64,000 nucleotides of DNA, from contig NZ_LT962687.1 of assembly GCF_900199635.1 (NCBI RefSeq), positions 1,163,501 through 1,227,500 of the forward strand, written 5' to 3'. The DNA is from Anaerotruncus massiliensis (ex Togo et al. 2026). GTDB taxonomy: Bacteria; Bacillota; Clostridia; Oscillospirales; Ruminococcaceae. Positions 8,194 through 17,700 of this stretch are shown here, in pieces. The notes beneath the pieces were generated by a model, which was given only the letters and a program-made list of their open reading frames with translations, was not told the DNA's origin and did not search any database. A program made the position numbers and the translations under genes. Position 1 is the first letter of the stretch; the number at the start of each line of letters is the position of its first letter.

Positions 8194-8766
8194 ATGGACG
8201 GCGGAAAACAGAGGGACAAATCGAAGATCGCGGAACTGTTCCCGATCATACGCGAGATTCGGAATCAGGATCTGGCGGACAGGATCGCCGCGGTCTGGCT
8301 GCGCGCGTGGGGAATGAGCAAATGGGAGCGCCTCGAGGACGCCTGCTTCAACCCCGATATCCAGGAGAGGGACTGCCGCCTTGTCGACCATGTCAACGTG
8401 ACGACGATCGCTTCCCTTCAGATGGCGAAGCTGATCGAGCGGTATCAGGGGGAATCGTTCAATTACGAACGGATTTTGACGATCGGCCTGCTGCACGACG
8501 TGAGTAAGCTGCTGGAATATGAGCCGGACGGGAAGGGCGGCTATCGGAGGTCGTTCATCGGAGAAAAGCTGCAGCACGGCTTTTACGGCGCGGTACTGGC
8601 GCGGGAGGAGGGCTTCACCGAGGAGACGCTCCATCTCATCCTTACCCATACACCGCAGTCGAAGATGAAGCCGCAATATAAGGAAGCGATCCTGTTTTCT
8701 TACATGGACCTCTGCGACGCGGACATGGTTTTTTACGAACGCGGGCTTCCGCTTTTCGCAGAGTGA
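8194..8766 (+). CDS. HD-domain metal-dependent phosphohydrolase-like protein
   Basis: 190 residues, lying between the TRAP binding-protein and permease genes. The HD-superfamily pattern is visible: DHVN near residue 65, the LLHDVSKLLEY metal-binding His-Asp, and a later ILTHTPQSK histidine. HD proteins hydrolyse phosphate esters of nucleotides or small metabolites using divalent metals. An HD protein inside a TRAP operon suggests it acts on the imported compound or a derivative (inference). No further domain is present. Confidence 0.7.
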   Translation: MDGGKQRDKSKIAELFPIIREIRNQDLADRIAAVWLRAWGMSKWERLEDACFNPDIQERDCRLVDHVNVTTIASLQMAKLIERYQGESFNYERILTIGLLHDVSKLLEYEPDGKGGYRRSFIGEKLQHGFYGAVLAREEGFTEETLHLILTHTPQSKMKPQYKEAILFSYMDLCDADMVFYERGLPLFAE

Positions 8767-8789
8767 ACCGGAACGAATCTATGTGTGTG

Positions 8790-8817
8790 CGCGGCGCCGT
8801 CACGGGGCGGCGCCGCG
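8790..8817 (+). other. Intercistronic hairpin between the HD gene and dctQ
   Basis: A 9-bp perfect stem, CGCGGCGCC with GGCGCCGCG, has a 10-base loop and no T run. It is more likely an RNA-processing or 3'-end-stabilising element that sets different levels for binding protein and permease than a terminator. Confidence 0.5.
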
Positions 8818-8853
8818 GGCCGCGCAAAGGGCGCGGCGAAAGGGAGGAAAAGA

Positions 8854-9357
8854 ATGGGCCTTATCAAGAAGACGAACGAAGCCGCCGACAGGCTTTGTCA
8901 AATTCTGCTGATCGCTTTGTTCACACTGATCATCGTCTCCTCTTTCCTGCAGGTATTTTCCCGTTTTGTCCTTGGAAAGGCGTTTGTCTGGACCGATGAA
9001 TTGAGCCGCTACGGACTGGTCTGGCTGACCTTTGTGGCGGCGGGGCTCGGCTTCCGGAGGAAATCCCATGTGGCGATCGACGTCGTGATCGGCCTGTTCC
9101 CGGAAAAGCAAAAGCAGGCGGCCGCCGGGGTCCAGTCGGTGCTGGTCGCGGCGATGGCCGTGTTCCTTCTGGTCAAGGGCGTCCAGCTGGCGGGCATGAC
9201 GATGGGGCAGGATTCCCCCGCGATGGGGATCCCCATGGGGATCGTCTATGCCGCAATTCCCTTTTTCAGCCTGCTGACGCTGCTGTTTTCCCTGGAGGAC
9301 CTCTGCGGGCGGCTGGTCCCGCAGAAGGACTGTGAAAGGAAGGAGGGATCCCTGTGA
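8854..9357 (+). CDS. dctQ: TRAP transporter small permease (DctQ family)
   Basis: 167 residues from ATG 8854, behind GGGAGGAAAAGA. Four hydrophobic segments are visible (about 15-40, 50-66, 87-105, 125-147), with the DctQ hallmark FSRFVLGKAFVWTDELSRYGLVWLTF around the first two. It pairs with DctM in the membrane and docks the loaded DctP protein. It overlaps dctM by four bases (GTGA), consistent with translational coupling and equal amounts of both subunits. Confidence 0.92.
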   Translation: MGLIKKTNEAADRLCQILLIALFTLIIVSSFLQVFSRFVLGKAFVWTDELSRYGLVWLTFVAAGLGFRRKSHVAIDVVIGLFPEKQKQAAAGVQSVLVAAMAVFLLVKGVQLAGMTMGQDSPAMGIPMGIVYAAIPFFSLLTLLFSLEDLCGRLVPQKDCERKEGSL

Positions 9358-10631
9358 CGCTGGCGATATTGCTGATAACTTTTATCGTTCTGCTGCTCTT
9401 TGGAATGCCGATCGCAGCGGGAATCGGCATTTCCTCGATTCTGGCGCTGGTTGCGAAGGCTTCGCTTCCGCTCACGATCGTTCCCCAGCGCCTGCTGGTC
9501 GCCGTCGATTCCTTCCCGCTGCTGGCGGTGCCGTTCTTCGTGCTGGCGGGGGATATCATGTTGATGGGGGGAATCTCCGGGCGGCTGGTCAAGCTGGCGA
9601 AGGTGCTGGTGGGCAGGGCGAAGAGCGGGCTTGCCTATGTGACGATCGTGGCTTCCGCCTTTTTCGGCGCGATATCCGGTTCCGCCGCCGCGACGACGGC
9701 CGCAATCGGAGGAATGATGTACCCTGAAATGATCAAGGGAAACTATAAACCCGACTTCGCATCATTCCTGGGTGCGCTGAGTGGGACGCTCGGCCTGCTG
9801 ATCCCGCCGAGCATTGCGCTCATCATCTACGGTACACAGACGAATTCCTCGGTTGGAAGCCTGTTTATGGTGAGCGCCGTCGCGGGGATCATTACGACGG
9901 TGGTCTATATGCTGACCGCGAAGCTCTCCCGAAGAGGCGGACAGGCGGCCCCGCAGGAAAAATCCGGGGAATCCGACGAAAAGTTAGGACTATGGAAAGC
10001 GGTCAAGGAAGCGTTCTGGGGCCTGCTCTCCCCGGTCATTATTCTGGGAGGCATCTATTCCGGGACCTTTACCGCCACGGAGGCCGCTGTAATCGCGGTG
10101 CTCTACTCGCTGATCGTCGGCTTTTTCATCTATCGGGAGCTGACCCTCAAAAAGCTCAAGGAGGCGTTTGTCAATTCCGCGTTGACAACGGGTATGGTCC
10201 TGTTGCTGGTGGCGGTCGCGTCCCTGTTCAGCTGGATTCTGACCATTGAAAACGTCGGGCGGATGCTGGGGGACGTCGTGGTTTCCTTCGGGCTGACGAC
10301 AGTCGCCTTTTTCATCACCGTGAACCTGCTCTATCTGGTCCTTGGAATGTTCATTGAAACGATCCCCATCATCATCCTGACAACCCCGATCTTTTACCCC
10401 ATCGCGCTCACTCTGGGGATCGATCCGATCCATTTCGGTGTGATCACCGTCTTTAACCTTGCGTTCGGGATGGTGACGCCGCCCTTCGGGCTGGACCTCT
10501 TTGTGGCGGCGGGCTATTCCAAAAGGCCGATCCAGCGAATGGTGGCTTCGGGGAAATACTTCTTTGCCGCGGGCATTGGGCTGATCTTCTTATTCAGCTT
10601 TTTCCCGCAGCTCATCATGTGGATTCTTTAG
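9354..10631 (+). CDS. dctM: TRAP transporter large permease (DctM family)
   Basis: 425 residues from GTG 9354, with AAGGAGGG upstream. About twelve hydrophobic segments span the protein. Family signatures include FGMPIAAGIGISS at the start, SGSAAATTAAIGGMMYPEM, and GLLIPPSIALIIYGTQTNSSVG. It is the sodium- or proton-coupled transport subunit that works with DctQ and DctP. The E3 gene starts 18 bases downstream, so transport and oxidation genes appear to be co-transcribed. Confidence 0.94.
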   Translation: MTLAILLITFIVLLLFGMPIAAGIGISSILALVAKASLPLTIVPQRLLVAVDSFPLLAVPFFVLAGDIMLMGGISGRLVKLAKVLVGRAKSGLAYVTIVASAFFGAISGSAAATTAAIGGMMYPEMIKGNYKPDFASFLGALSGTLGLLIPPSIALIIYGTQTNSSVGSLFMVSAVAGIITTVVYMLTAKLSRRGGQAAPQEKSGESDEKLGLWKAVKEAFWGLLSPVIILGGIYSGTFTATEAAVIAVLYSLIVGFFIYRELTLKKLKEAFVNSALTTGMVLLLVAVASLFSWILTIENVGRMLGDVVVSFGLTTVAFFITVNLLYLVLGMFIETIPIIILTTPIFYPIALTLGIDPIHFGVITVFNLAFGMVTPPFGLDLFVAAGYSKRPIQRMVASGKYFFAAGIGLIFLFSFFPQLIMWIL

Positions 10632-10649
10632 GCGGGGAGGGAGAGAAAC

Positions 10650-12035
10650 GTGAGAAAGGTTTTAGTGATCGGCGCGGGTCCGGCGGGTTATGTCGCGGCC
10701 CTGCGTGCGGCCCAGTTAGGCGGCGAGGTGACGCTTGTCGAGCGTGCGCAGGTGGGCGGCACCTGCCTGAACCGGGGCTGCATCCCGACGAAAACCTATT
10801 TGAAGAGCGCCGAGATATATCGGCAGGTTCGGTCCGCGGCGGCCTACGGGATCGGAACGGGCGGTCCTGCGGTGGATTTCCCGTCGATCCGGGCGCGCAA
10901 GGACGCGGTTATCCGGCAACTGGGCCGAGGGATTCAAATGCTTTTGAAAAAAAGCGGCGTGCGGCTTGTGGAGGGGACGGCCTGCTTCCTCTCGCCGGGG
11001 GAGGTACGGGTAACGGGAACGGCAGGGGATTTCGTCTGCACGGCAGACGAAATCCTGATCGCCACGGGTTCCCGCCCGTCGGTGCCCCCGATTCCTGGAT
11101 TGGAGGGAGCGGGGGTGTTTGACAGCGACCGCGTTTTTGATTTTCCCGGACTTCCGAAGAGCATCCTGATCGTCGGCGGAGGCGTGATCGGCATGGAGTT
11201 TGCGAGCTTTTACGCTTCGCTCGGGACGGATGTGACGGTGGTGGAGCTGCTGGACCGTCTGCTCCCGGGCACGGACAGGGAGATTTCCGGGCTGGTACGA
11301 AAAAAGCTGGAAGGGGAGGGGGTAACCTTCCGCCTGGGGAGCAGGCTTCTTCAGGTGGAAAGCGACTTTGACGGGACGGTGGCTACGGTTGAGGGCGACG
11401 AGGGGACGGAGGAGCTGCTGACGGACATGGTGCTGGTGGCGGCGGGCAGGCGCGCGAATTGCGAAGGGCTGCGCCCCGAGGCCGCAGGCCTCCGGACTGA
11501 GCGGGGATGCCTTGTGACGGACGAAAAGGGCCGCACAAACGTTCCGCACATCTATGCGGCCGGTGATGTGACCGGCAAGATTCAGCTTGCGCACGCCGCC
11601 TCACGGGAAGCGGAGATCGCGGTGGAGGAGATGTTCGGCCTGGATACCGGGCTGACGCTCGGCGCTGTCCCGGGCTGCATCTTCACCCATCCGGAGATCG
11701 CCTTCGCCGGGCTCACGGAGGAGGACGCCCAAAAGGCCGGTTATCAAACGCGGATCGGCCGCTTTCCGTTTGCCGCAAACGGGAAGGCGCTCATTGAAGG
11801 GGAACCGGACGGTTTTGTGAAGGTGGTCGCGGACGCGGTCAGCGGGACGCTGCTGGGAGTCCATATCGTCGGCCCGCAGGCAAGCAATCTGATTGGCGCG
11901 GGCGCCGTGGCGCTGTCCGCCCACATGACAGTTGGAGAGTTCGCCAATACGGTGTTTGCGCATCCGACGCTGGGGGAGGCGCTCCACGAAGCGGCGCTGG
12001 ACGCTGAAAAGCGGGCGCTGCACATACCAAACTGA
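10650..12035 (+). CDS. lpdA: Dihydrolipoamide dehydrogenase E3
   Basis: 461 residues from GTG 10650, behind GGGGAGGGAG. It has the FAD-binding GAGPAGYVAAL, the redox disulfide in GGTCLNRGCIPTK, a second Rossmann motif (VGGGVIGMEFASF) for NAD, and the C-terminal HPTLGEALHEA with the catalytic His-Glu pair. It reoxidises the dihydrolipoyl arm of the E2 at 3774. There is no N-terminal lipoyl domain, unlike some clostridial E3s. The separation of E3 from E1/E2 by the transporter genes suggests the whole 1804-13729 stretch is one functional unit. Confidence 0.95.
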   Translation: MRKVLVIGAGPAGYVAALRAAQLGGEVTLVERAQVGGTCLNRGCIPTKTYLKSAEIYRQVRSAAAYGIGTGGPAVDFPSIRARKDAVIRQLGRGIQMLLKKSGVRLVEGTACFLSPGEVRVTGTAGDFVCTADEILIATGSRPSVPPIPGLEGAGVFDSDRVFDFPGLPKSILIVGGGVIGMEFASFYASLGTDVTVVELLDRLLPGTDREISGLVRKKLEGEGVTFRLGSRLLQVESDFDGTVATVEGDEGTEELLTDMVLVAAGRRANCEGLRPEAAGLRTERGCLVTDEKGRTNVPHIYAAGDVTGKIQLAHAASREAEIAVEEMFGLDTGLTLGAVPGCIFTHPEIAFAGLTEEDAQKAGYQTRIGRFPFAANGKALIEGEPDGFVKVVADAVSGTLLGVHIVGPQASNLIGAGAVALSAHMTVGEFANTVFAHPTLGEALHEAALDAEKRALHIPN

Positions 12036-12063
12036 CCGTGGCGGCGCGGAGAGGGGGAGGGCA

Positions 12064-13047
12064 ATGCTGCTCGTTGAAAATTTTTCGATTGACCCCTATT
12101 ACAACCTGGCAGCGGAGGAATACTTCCTAAAAAAGGTTCCCGATGACGTGGTCATGCTGTGGCGCAACGACCGGGCGGTTGTTGTGGGAAAGAATCAGAA
12201 TTCCACCGAGGAAATCGACGCCGCATATGTCGAGGACAGGAAAATCGCGGTCGTCCGCAGGTTGACGGGCGGGGGCGCGGTTTTTCACGACCTCGGAAAC
12301 GTCAACTTCACCATCATCAGCGAGGACCGCGCGGGGGAGCAATTCAATGACTACGCCCTTTTTACCAAGCCCGTGCGCCTCTTTCTGGAGACTCTGGGAA
12401 TCCGGACGGAGCTGTCCGGGCGCAACGACCTGCTGGTTGACGGACGCAAATTTTCCGGAAACGCCCAGGCGCGGTATGGCGGCCGGATGCTCCATCATGG
12501 GACGATCCTCTTTGATTCCAATATGGGGGATTTGGCGGGCGCGCTGAATCCAGGTCCGCTGAAGCTCGAGAGCAAAGCGGTCAAATCGACAAAATCCCGG
12601 GTGGAAAATCTGATTTCCCACCTGCCGGAGCCAATGACGGTGGAACGGTTCTGCGCGGAGCTCCGCCGTTTTTTCCTCACGTACTTCCCGCAGGCTTCCC
12701 CCTATGGGATCGGCCCGGCGGACGACGCGGAGATCCGGGCGCTGGTCCGTCAAAAATATGGAACGTGGGAGTGGAATTATGGGGAGTCGCCGCCATATAC
12801 CTTCCGCAATGTAAAAAGATTTCCATTCGGGATTGTGGACCTCCGCATGGAGGTCGTGGAGGGCAGAATCCAAAACGCCCGCTTTTTCGGCGATTTTTTC
12901 GGACGCCGGGAGATCGACGGACTGGAACGGGCCCTGAAAGGCGTCCGCCACAGCCGGGACGCGCTGGAGGACCTTCTGCGGGGAATCCCGGTCGGGGAAT
13001 ACCTCTCCGGCTGCTCCCGGGCGGAGCTTTCTGGGCTCTTCTTTTAG
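12064..13047 (+). CDS. lplA: Lipoate-protein ligase A
   Basis: 327 residues from ATG 12064 (GGGGGAGGGCA upstream). The LplA/LipB-fold catalytic domain shows RRLTGGGAVFHDLGN and KFSGNAQARYGG...HHGTIL, and there is a C-terminal accessory domain (about 245-327). It activates lipoate with ATP and attaches it to the lipoyl lysine, here most likely K43 of the E2 encoded at 3774. Having a dedicated ligase in the operon suggests salvage of external lipoate; I see no lipoate synthase in the window. Confidence 0.92.
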   Translation: MLLVENFSIDPYYNLAAEEYFLKKVPDDVVMLWRNDRAVVVGKNQNSTEEIDAAYVEDRKIAVVRRLTGGGAVFHDLGNVNFTIISEDRAGEQFNDYALFTKPVRLFLETLGIRTELSGRNDLLVDGRKFSGNAQARYGGRMLHHGTILFDSNMGDLAGALNPGPLKLESKAVKSTKSRVENLISHLPEPMTVERFCAELRRFFLTYFPQASPYGIGPADDAEIRALVRQKYGTWEWNYGESPPYTFRNVKRFPFGIVDLRMEVVEGRIQNARFFGDFFGRREIDGLERALKGVRHSRDALEDLLRGIPVGEYLSGCSRAELSGLFF

Positions 13048-13057
13048 ATGGCGCGCG

Positions 13058-13729
13058 ATGATAAAAATAACGCTGCTTGCCAACGCGGGCCTGCTGCTCG
13101 AGGCGCCGGGAGCGAGGCTGCTCGTGGACGCGCTGTTTTCGCTCCCGGCGCCCGGCTTCAGCGCGCCTTCCGGGCAGATGCTGGATTCGGCCCTCCGCGG
13201 CGGGGTGGACTGCCTGCTGGTTACCCACCGCCATCCCGACCATTTTTCAGAGGAACTGGCAGAACGGTACGCCGCCCACGGGGATTTGGCAGAGATTCTG
13301 CTCCCGGAGACGGAACCGGGACAGACGGTCAGCCGGCCAGGCTGGTCGGTCGAAGTCATACGAACAGGGCATCTGGCTGGTGGGAATGCGTTTGGCGCTG
13401 TTCCCCATAACTGTTACCTGATTGATCTTTTTGGCGTTCGGCTGCTCATTACAGCTGATGCGGAATTTCGGGTTCCAAAGGCCGCCAAGGCGTTTTGCAA
13501 TGCGCGGGCCGACGTGATTTTTGTTAATCCGGTTTTCTTCTCAAACTCCGTGGGGCAGCGAATTCTGCGGGACTGTGCGCCGCGCTTGGTGTGCGTCTAT
13601 CACGTCCCGTTCCTGAAGGACGATATCGGGGGGCTGCGGCGGCTTGCCGCCGGGAGCTTGAGGCGGTTCGGCAGCGCGCATAATCGAGTGGAGGCACTGA
13701 TGGAGGAAAGCCAAACATTGTTTTACTGA
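13058..13729 (+). CDS. Metallo-beta-lactamase-fold hydrolase (UlaG-like)
   Basis: 223 residues. The metal-binding HRHPDHF motif (HxHxDH) near residue 57 is preceded by the usual strand-rich start and followed by further candidate ligands (the aspartate in LLITADAEF and the histidine in VYHVPFL). The closest general type is the UlaG/YtnP-like group of small MBL hydrolases. It is the last gene of the catabolic block, 10 bases after lplA, so it may act on an intermediate or side product; the substrate is unknown. An alternative frame across its stop stays open to 13787 (reading LSWLKSPDGYTPELLKYQ), so the true C terminus should be checked. Confidence 0.7.
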   Translation: MIKITLLANAGLLLEAPGARLLVDALFSLPAPGFSAPSGQMLDSALRGGVDCLLVTHRHPDHFSEELAERYAAHGDLAEILLPETEPGQTVSRPGWSVEVIRTGHLAGGNAFGAVPHNCYLIDLFGVRLLITADAEFRVPKAAKAFCNARADVIFVNPVFFSNSVGQRILRDCAPRLVCVYHVPFLKDDIGGLRRLAAGSLRRFGSAHNRVEALMEESQTLFY

Positions 13730-13833
13730 GCTGGCTGAAAAGCCCCGACGGTTATACCCCCGAGCTCCTGAAATATCAATAGCGGAATAGCTTCAAACCG
13801 CAGGTCACAAAATATCCCCAAATCACTTCCCGC

Positions 13834-13884
13834 AAAAAAGCGAACCCGGGACCGATCAAAGATCGGTCCCGGGTTCGCTTTTTT
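13834..13884. terminator. Bidirectional terminator closing the catabolic block
   Basis: An extended perfect stem (A-run and GCGAACCCGGGACCGATC at 13834-13857, loop AAA, mirrored to the T-run ending at 13884) ends transcription after the MBL-fold gene. It works in either direction by symmetry. Confidence 0.9.
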
Positions 13885-14143
13885 GGGCATGAATGGGAAA
13901 AATGGATCGGTTTCAAAAGGTACACATTATAAAACATGGGGGAAATCTCTATTGTTCCCACATAATAAGGGAATAATTTTTTAATAAGGAAATTGTTGTT
14001 AAGAGTATATCATTTTTTCCTGCGGTTGACAACCAAAAATTTTTATAAATTCTTAGATATTATTTTATTTTACAGGTCACAAAAAGCGTACTTTTTGAGA
14101 CATTTTTGAGCATCAAGTCCAGTAATAAATCGGAGGATCGGAT
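13885..14143 (+). promoter_or_regulatory. AT-rich leader of the giant surface-protein locus
   Basis: No gene is visible. The base composition drops sharply to AT-rich from about 13960 to 14110. A TTGACA at 14026-14031 is the likely -35 of the locus, but no well-spaced -10 is evident (TATAAA begins 12 bases downstream, TTAGAT 21 bases). CAGGTCACAAAA occurs at 14073-14084 and again at 13801-13812. A good SD (GGAGG) sits just before ATG 14144. A region this AT-rich suggests a strongly regulated or curved promoter (inference). Confidence 0.45.
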
Positions 14144-14713
14144 ATGGCAAAGAGGTCCAGGCAGCAGTTGGGGAACGTCCCCGTGACCATGATATGCGTG
14201 AATGCGGTGACGGAAACCACGATCAGCGGCTGTTTTGGAGAGGGGGCCCTGGCGGACAGCGTGCCCCTGCGGACGGCGAGCGGGGAATTTTATAACGGCG
14301 GCTTTGCGGAGAAGCTGCCTTTCACCGGATTTTACGACCTGGTCATGAAGCTGGACGCCGTCTTCGACTATTTCTCCTTCCCCCAGCGGGGCACTCAGCT
14401 GCGCACGGCCGGGAAACCGGGCCCGGCGGCGCGGTTCGTGCAAATGAAGGAGGACGTCCTGCCCCGGCTGACGCAGCAGTGGAACGAACGGGTGATGCAG
14501 AATGGCTGGGGGAGGTGCGCAACCTTCTCGGTGCATGTGTACGCACGGCAGAACAGCAGCTGGCAGGGGCGCGTGAGGTGGCTGGAAGGGAAGCGGGAGG
14601 AGAACTTTCGGAGCGTGCTGGAACTCATGTGTTTTCTGGAGAGCGTATTGGATATTGAGGAGCGATCCTTGCGGATAGAAGAGACAGGAAGACATGGAGG
14701 GACGAAAGAATGA
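14144..14713 (+). CDS. Conserved uncharacterised protein coupled to the giant surface protein
   Basis: 189 residues; I do not recognise a named domain. There is no signal peptide or membrane segment, so it should be cytoplasmic. The C-terminal half (about 120-170) reads WGRCATFSVHVYARQNSSWQ followed by GRVRWLEGKREENFRSVLEL. I recall similar RQN-WQG-V-W-EGK-E-NFRS-LEL patterns in other uncharacterised clostridial proteins (from memory, not searched). Its stop overlaps the start of the 3,679-aa protein (ATGA), so the two are translationally coupled. Possible roles are a regulator or assembly factor for the surface locus; both are guesses from position. Confidence 0.6.
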   Translation: MAKRSRQQLGNVPVTMICVNAVTETTISGCFGEGALADSVPLRTASGEFYNGGFAEKLPFTGFYDLVMKLDAVFDYFSFPQRGTQLRTAGKPGPAARFVQMKEDVLPRLTQQWNERVMQNGWGRCATFSVHVYARQNSSWQGRVRWLEGKREENFRSVLELMCFLESVLDIEERSLRIEETGRHGGTKE

Positions 14714-17700
14714 AAACGTTGTGGAGGAATAAAGAACACAGCGGGAAGCGGTATACGGCGCTGCTTTTGGCGGTGCTGATGCTGATGAGTACGATCCCGG
14801 TCTTTACATACGCGGAGGATATCGTCGGGGGAGCTTCCGGAGAGGGGAGCGCGCCGGCGAGCGAAGCCGCGCCCGCGGAGGAGAGCAAACCGGATGGGGA
14901 GCAGCCTCCCGAGAGCGGGACCGCAAGCGGCGAAAGCCCGTCCGAGGAGCGCCGCCACAACGAGGACGACAAGGGGAGCACGGACGAATACAGCCTGACG
15001 GCGACGCAGGAGGAGGTCTTCACGGAGGACGGCCTCGCGGTGGAGATCACGGCGGTGTCGACCTTCCCCTTCACGCGGAACTTACATATCGAGGCGAAGG
15101 ACGGCGGAAAGGCCGAGGGCGCCACGGAGGGCGCGGAGAAGGTCACGGGGGACCCGGAGGCGGTTTCGTCCGAGGCGTCCGGCCCGGAGGAGAACGGTTC
15201 GGAAGCTTCGGGCGTCCCGGAGGAATCCACAAGCTCGGAAGCGGCAAGCTCGGAAGCGAGCAGCGTTCCGGAAGTGAGCAGCGCTCCGGAAGAGAGTGCA
15301 TCGAGCGAAGAGAGCAAACCGGAGGAGACGCCGGAGAGCGGAAAACCGGAGGAGAACGGCAAACCCGGCGGGGCGGAGGACTCGTCGAATCCCATCAGTG
15401 AACTTGCAGAGGCTGCGGCAAGCGCGCGGATCAATCTGGTGCGGGTGCTGTCGGCGGAGATCACGGCGGAGGAGATCGTGCCGTTGCCGGAGAGCGGCGT
15501 GTCGGAGCCGAAACCGGAGAGCAGCACAGCGGAGTCAAAACAGGAGAGCAAGCCGGAGGACCCGACGGCGGATACGAGCACCGGGGAGGAGAAGGCCCCG
15601 GCCCCGGATGGGAGCAGTTCGGAGAATCCCGCGCCGGGCGGGGAGAGCGAGGCCGCGTCCTCTTCCGGGACGGGCCCGGAGGATACCGGTTCTGAAAATG
15701 CGGGTTCCGAGGTGAGCTCAGATGCTTCCGGTTCGGAGGCCGCGAGCTCTAATTCGTCGGGCACGGACGAGACGATGAGCGAGGGCAGGGTGACGGTGAA
15801 CGGGGAAGGGGAGCCGTTCCGGTTCCAGCGGAAGTTCACGGTGACGAAGAACGGGACGTATGTTATCCGGATCTATGACGGCGAGGGGCCGCTGGAGGAG
15901 CGCTCCTTCTACACGGAAGTGGAAGTGACCTCGCTGGGAGAGCTGACGGCGGAGATCGCGCCGGGAAGCAATGGACAGTACGAGGTGGCGATGGCGTCGA
16001 CCTATCCGGGGACGGAGCGGTTCACGGTGGAGTTCGTGCCGGCGGTGCGGGCAATGGCCCGGTCGCGGAGCGCGGAGCCCGCGGAGGGGGAAGCGGTGGA
16101 GCTGCCCGTGGAGGATGTGACGGTCAAGAGCGGCGAAGAAAACGGCCACGAAGAAAACGCCCCGTCGGAGGTGACGGAGGCGAGCACCGCCGTGCCCGCG
16201 AGCGCGGACGGGGTGTACACCGTCAAGGCGTTCCGCGGCGAAAACCTGCTGACCACGATGTCCCTGGACGCGCCTGAAATCGAGCTGCACAGCCGGGACG
16301 TCGTCTATTGGAACCCCGACCCCGAAACGAAGAGCAACGCGGACGGCACGGCGACGATCTGGGGCGGAAGCGACGACAACCGGGGTGATGAGAACGCGCC
16401 GGTGCGTTCCTTCGAGCAGGCGCTGGAACTGGCCGCTCCGGGCGGCACGATCTACTGCATGAATCCCGCGGCGGAGAGCGCGGATTATCTGAAACGCAAT
16501 TCCCAGATGTCGCCGGGAGACCTTGCTTTCAGCGGCGTCTTTGCGGGCCTCGCGCAAACGCCCGTGCGGGTGGCGCGTCATGAAAACCACCCTTCCGGGG
16601 CGATCTTTACCCTTGGAGAGGGCGTTGCGATGACCCTGTCGGAGATCGAGATTTCCGGGGCGGACGTCCAGACGGACGAGCTAATCCGTCTCGCGGGCGG
16701 CATTTTGAAGATCGGGACCGGGCTGCGCCTCTCCGGCGGACAGATTCTCTTCGAGCACCCGGATACGGCGCAGGCGGTCGAACTGCTCGCGCTGCCGGAG
16801 GACACGCTGGTGCTCTCCTTCGCGGCGGGCGAAAACGGCTTTAAAGCGTCGTTTGACGCGGCGCGCGCCGCCGAGGGGGTCTCCATGCGGGACGCGCTGG
16901 CAAAGCTTGCCCTGACCCAATCGTTACAGGCTGCGACTCCCGCCTGGAGCCTGACGGTCCGCGCGGACGACGCGAGCGTCGTCCAGGCGCGCCCGGCGGT
17001 GGTCTACAACGGAGCGGTCTATCTCTCGGGCGCGGGGGACGACGTGAATACCGGCGCCGCGGAGAACGACCCGGTGCGCACCTTCGCGCGCGCAAAGGAA
17101 CTTCTGCTCAACGAGCTGTCCGGACAGGGGGAGATCCGCATCTGCGGGACCGTCCCGGTGGAAGGGGACGAAACCTGGTCCGGAGCGACCGTTTCCCGCA
17201 GCGGAAGCGGTAATAACGAGTTGATCAATGTGACCGGCAGCCTCACGCTGGATGGGATCATCCTGCATGGCGGCAGGCCGGGCGACAGCGGAAATATTTC
17301 CGTTTCCGGAGGAACGCTGACCGTCACCGGGGGAAGCTCGCTTTCTGGCGGCAAGGGCGGCAGTTCCGGTTCCGCCTTTGAGGTGCCGATGATCCGCGTC
17401 TCCGCGGGCAGTATGGTTCTGCGGGATGGAACCGTCAGCGGGACGGATGTCGGCGTGGAGATTGTCCGCAACGGCAGGTTTACAATGGAGAACGGAACCG
17501 TTTCGAACGTCCTGCGGGGGGTGGAAGTCGGCGAGGACAGCGCCTTCCGGATGGACGGCGGCTCGATCTCTGCGACGCAGACGGGCGTTGTCACGAAAGG
17601 GGAGTTCGTCCTGTCGGCGGGGTCTGTGGCCGCGCCGGACGGCGGCTTCGCCGTTTCGGTCGACCGTTCGACTTCCGCAACAAAGGCGGCCTTTTTGCTG

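Noticed and set aside
13700-13787. Separate small gene or frameshifted tail reading LSWLKSPDGYTPELLKYQ
   Set aside because: It reads like coding sequence, but no start codon with an SD exists in that frame. It is mentioned only as a possible frameshift at the end of the MBL-fold gene.
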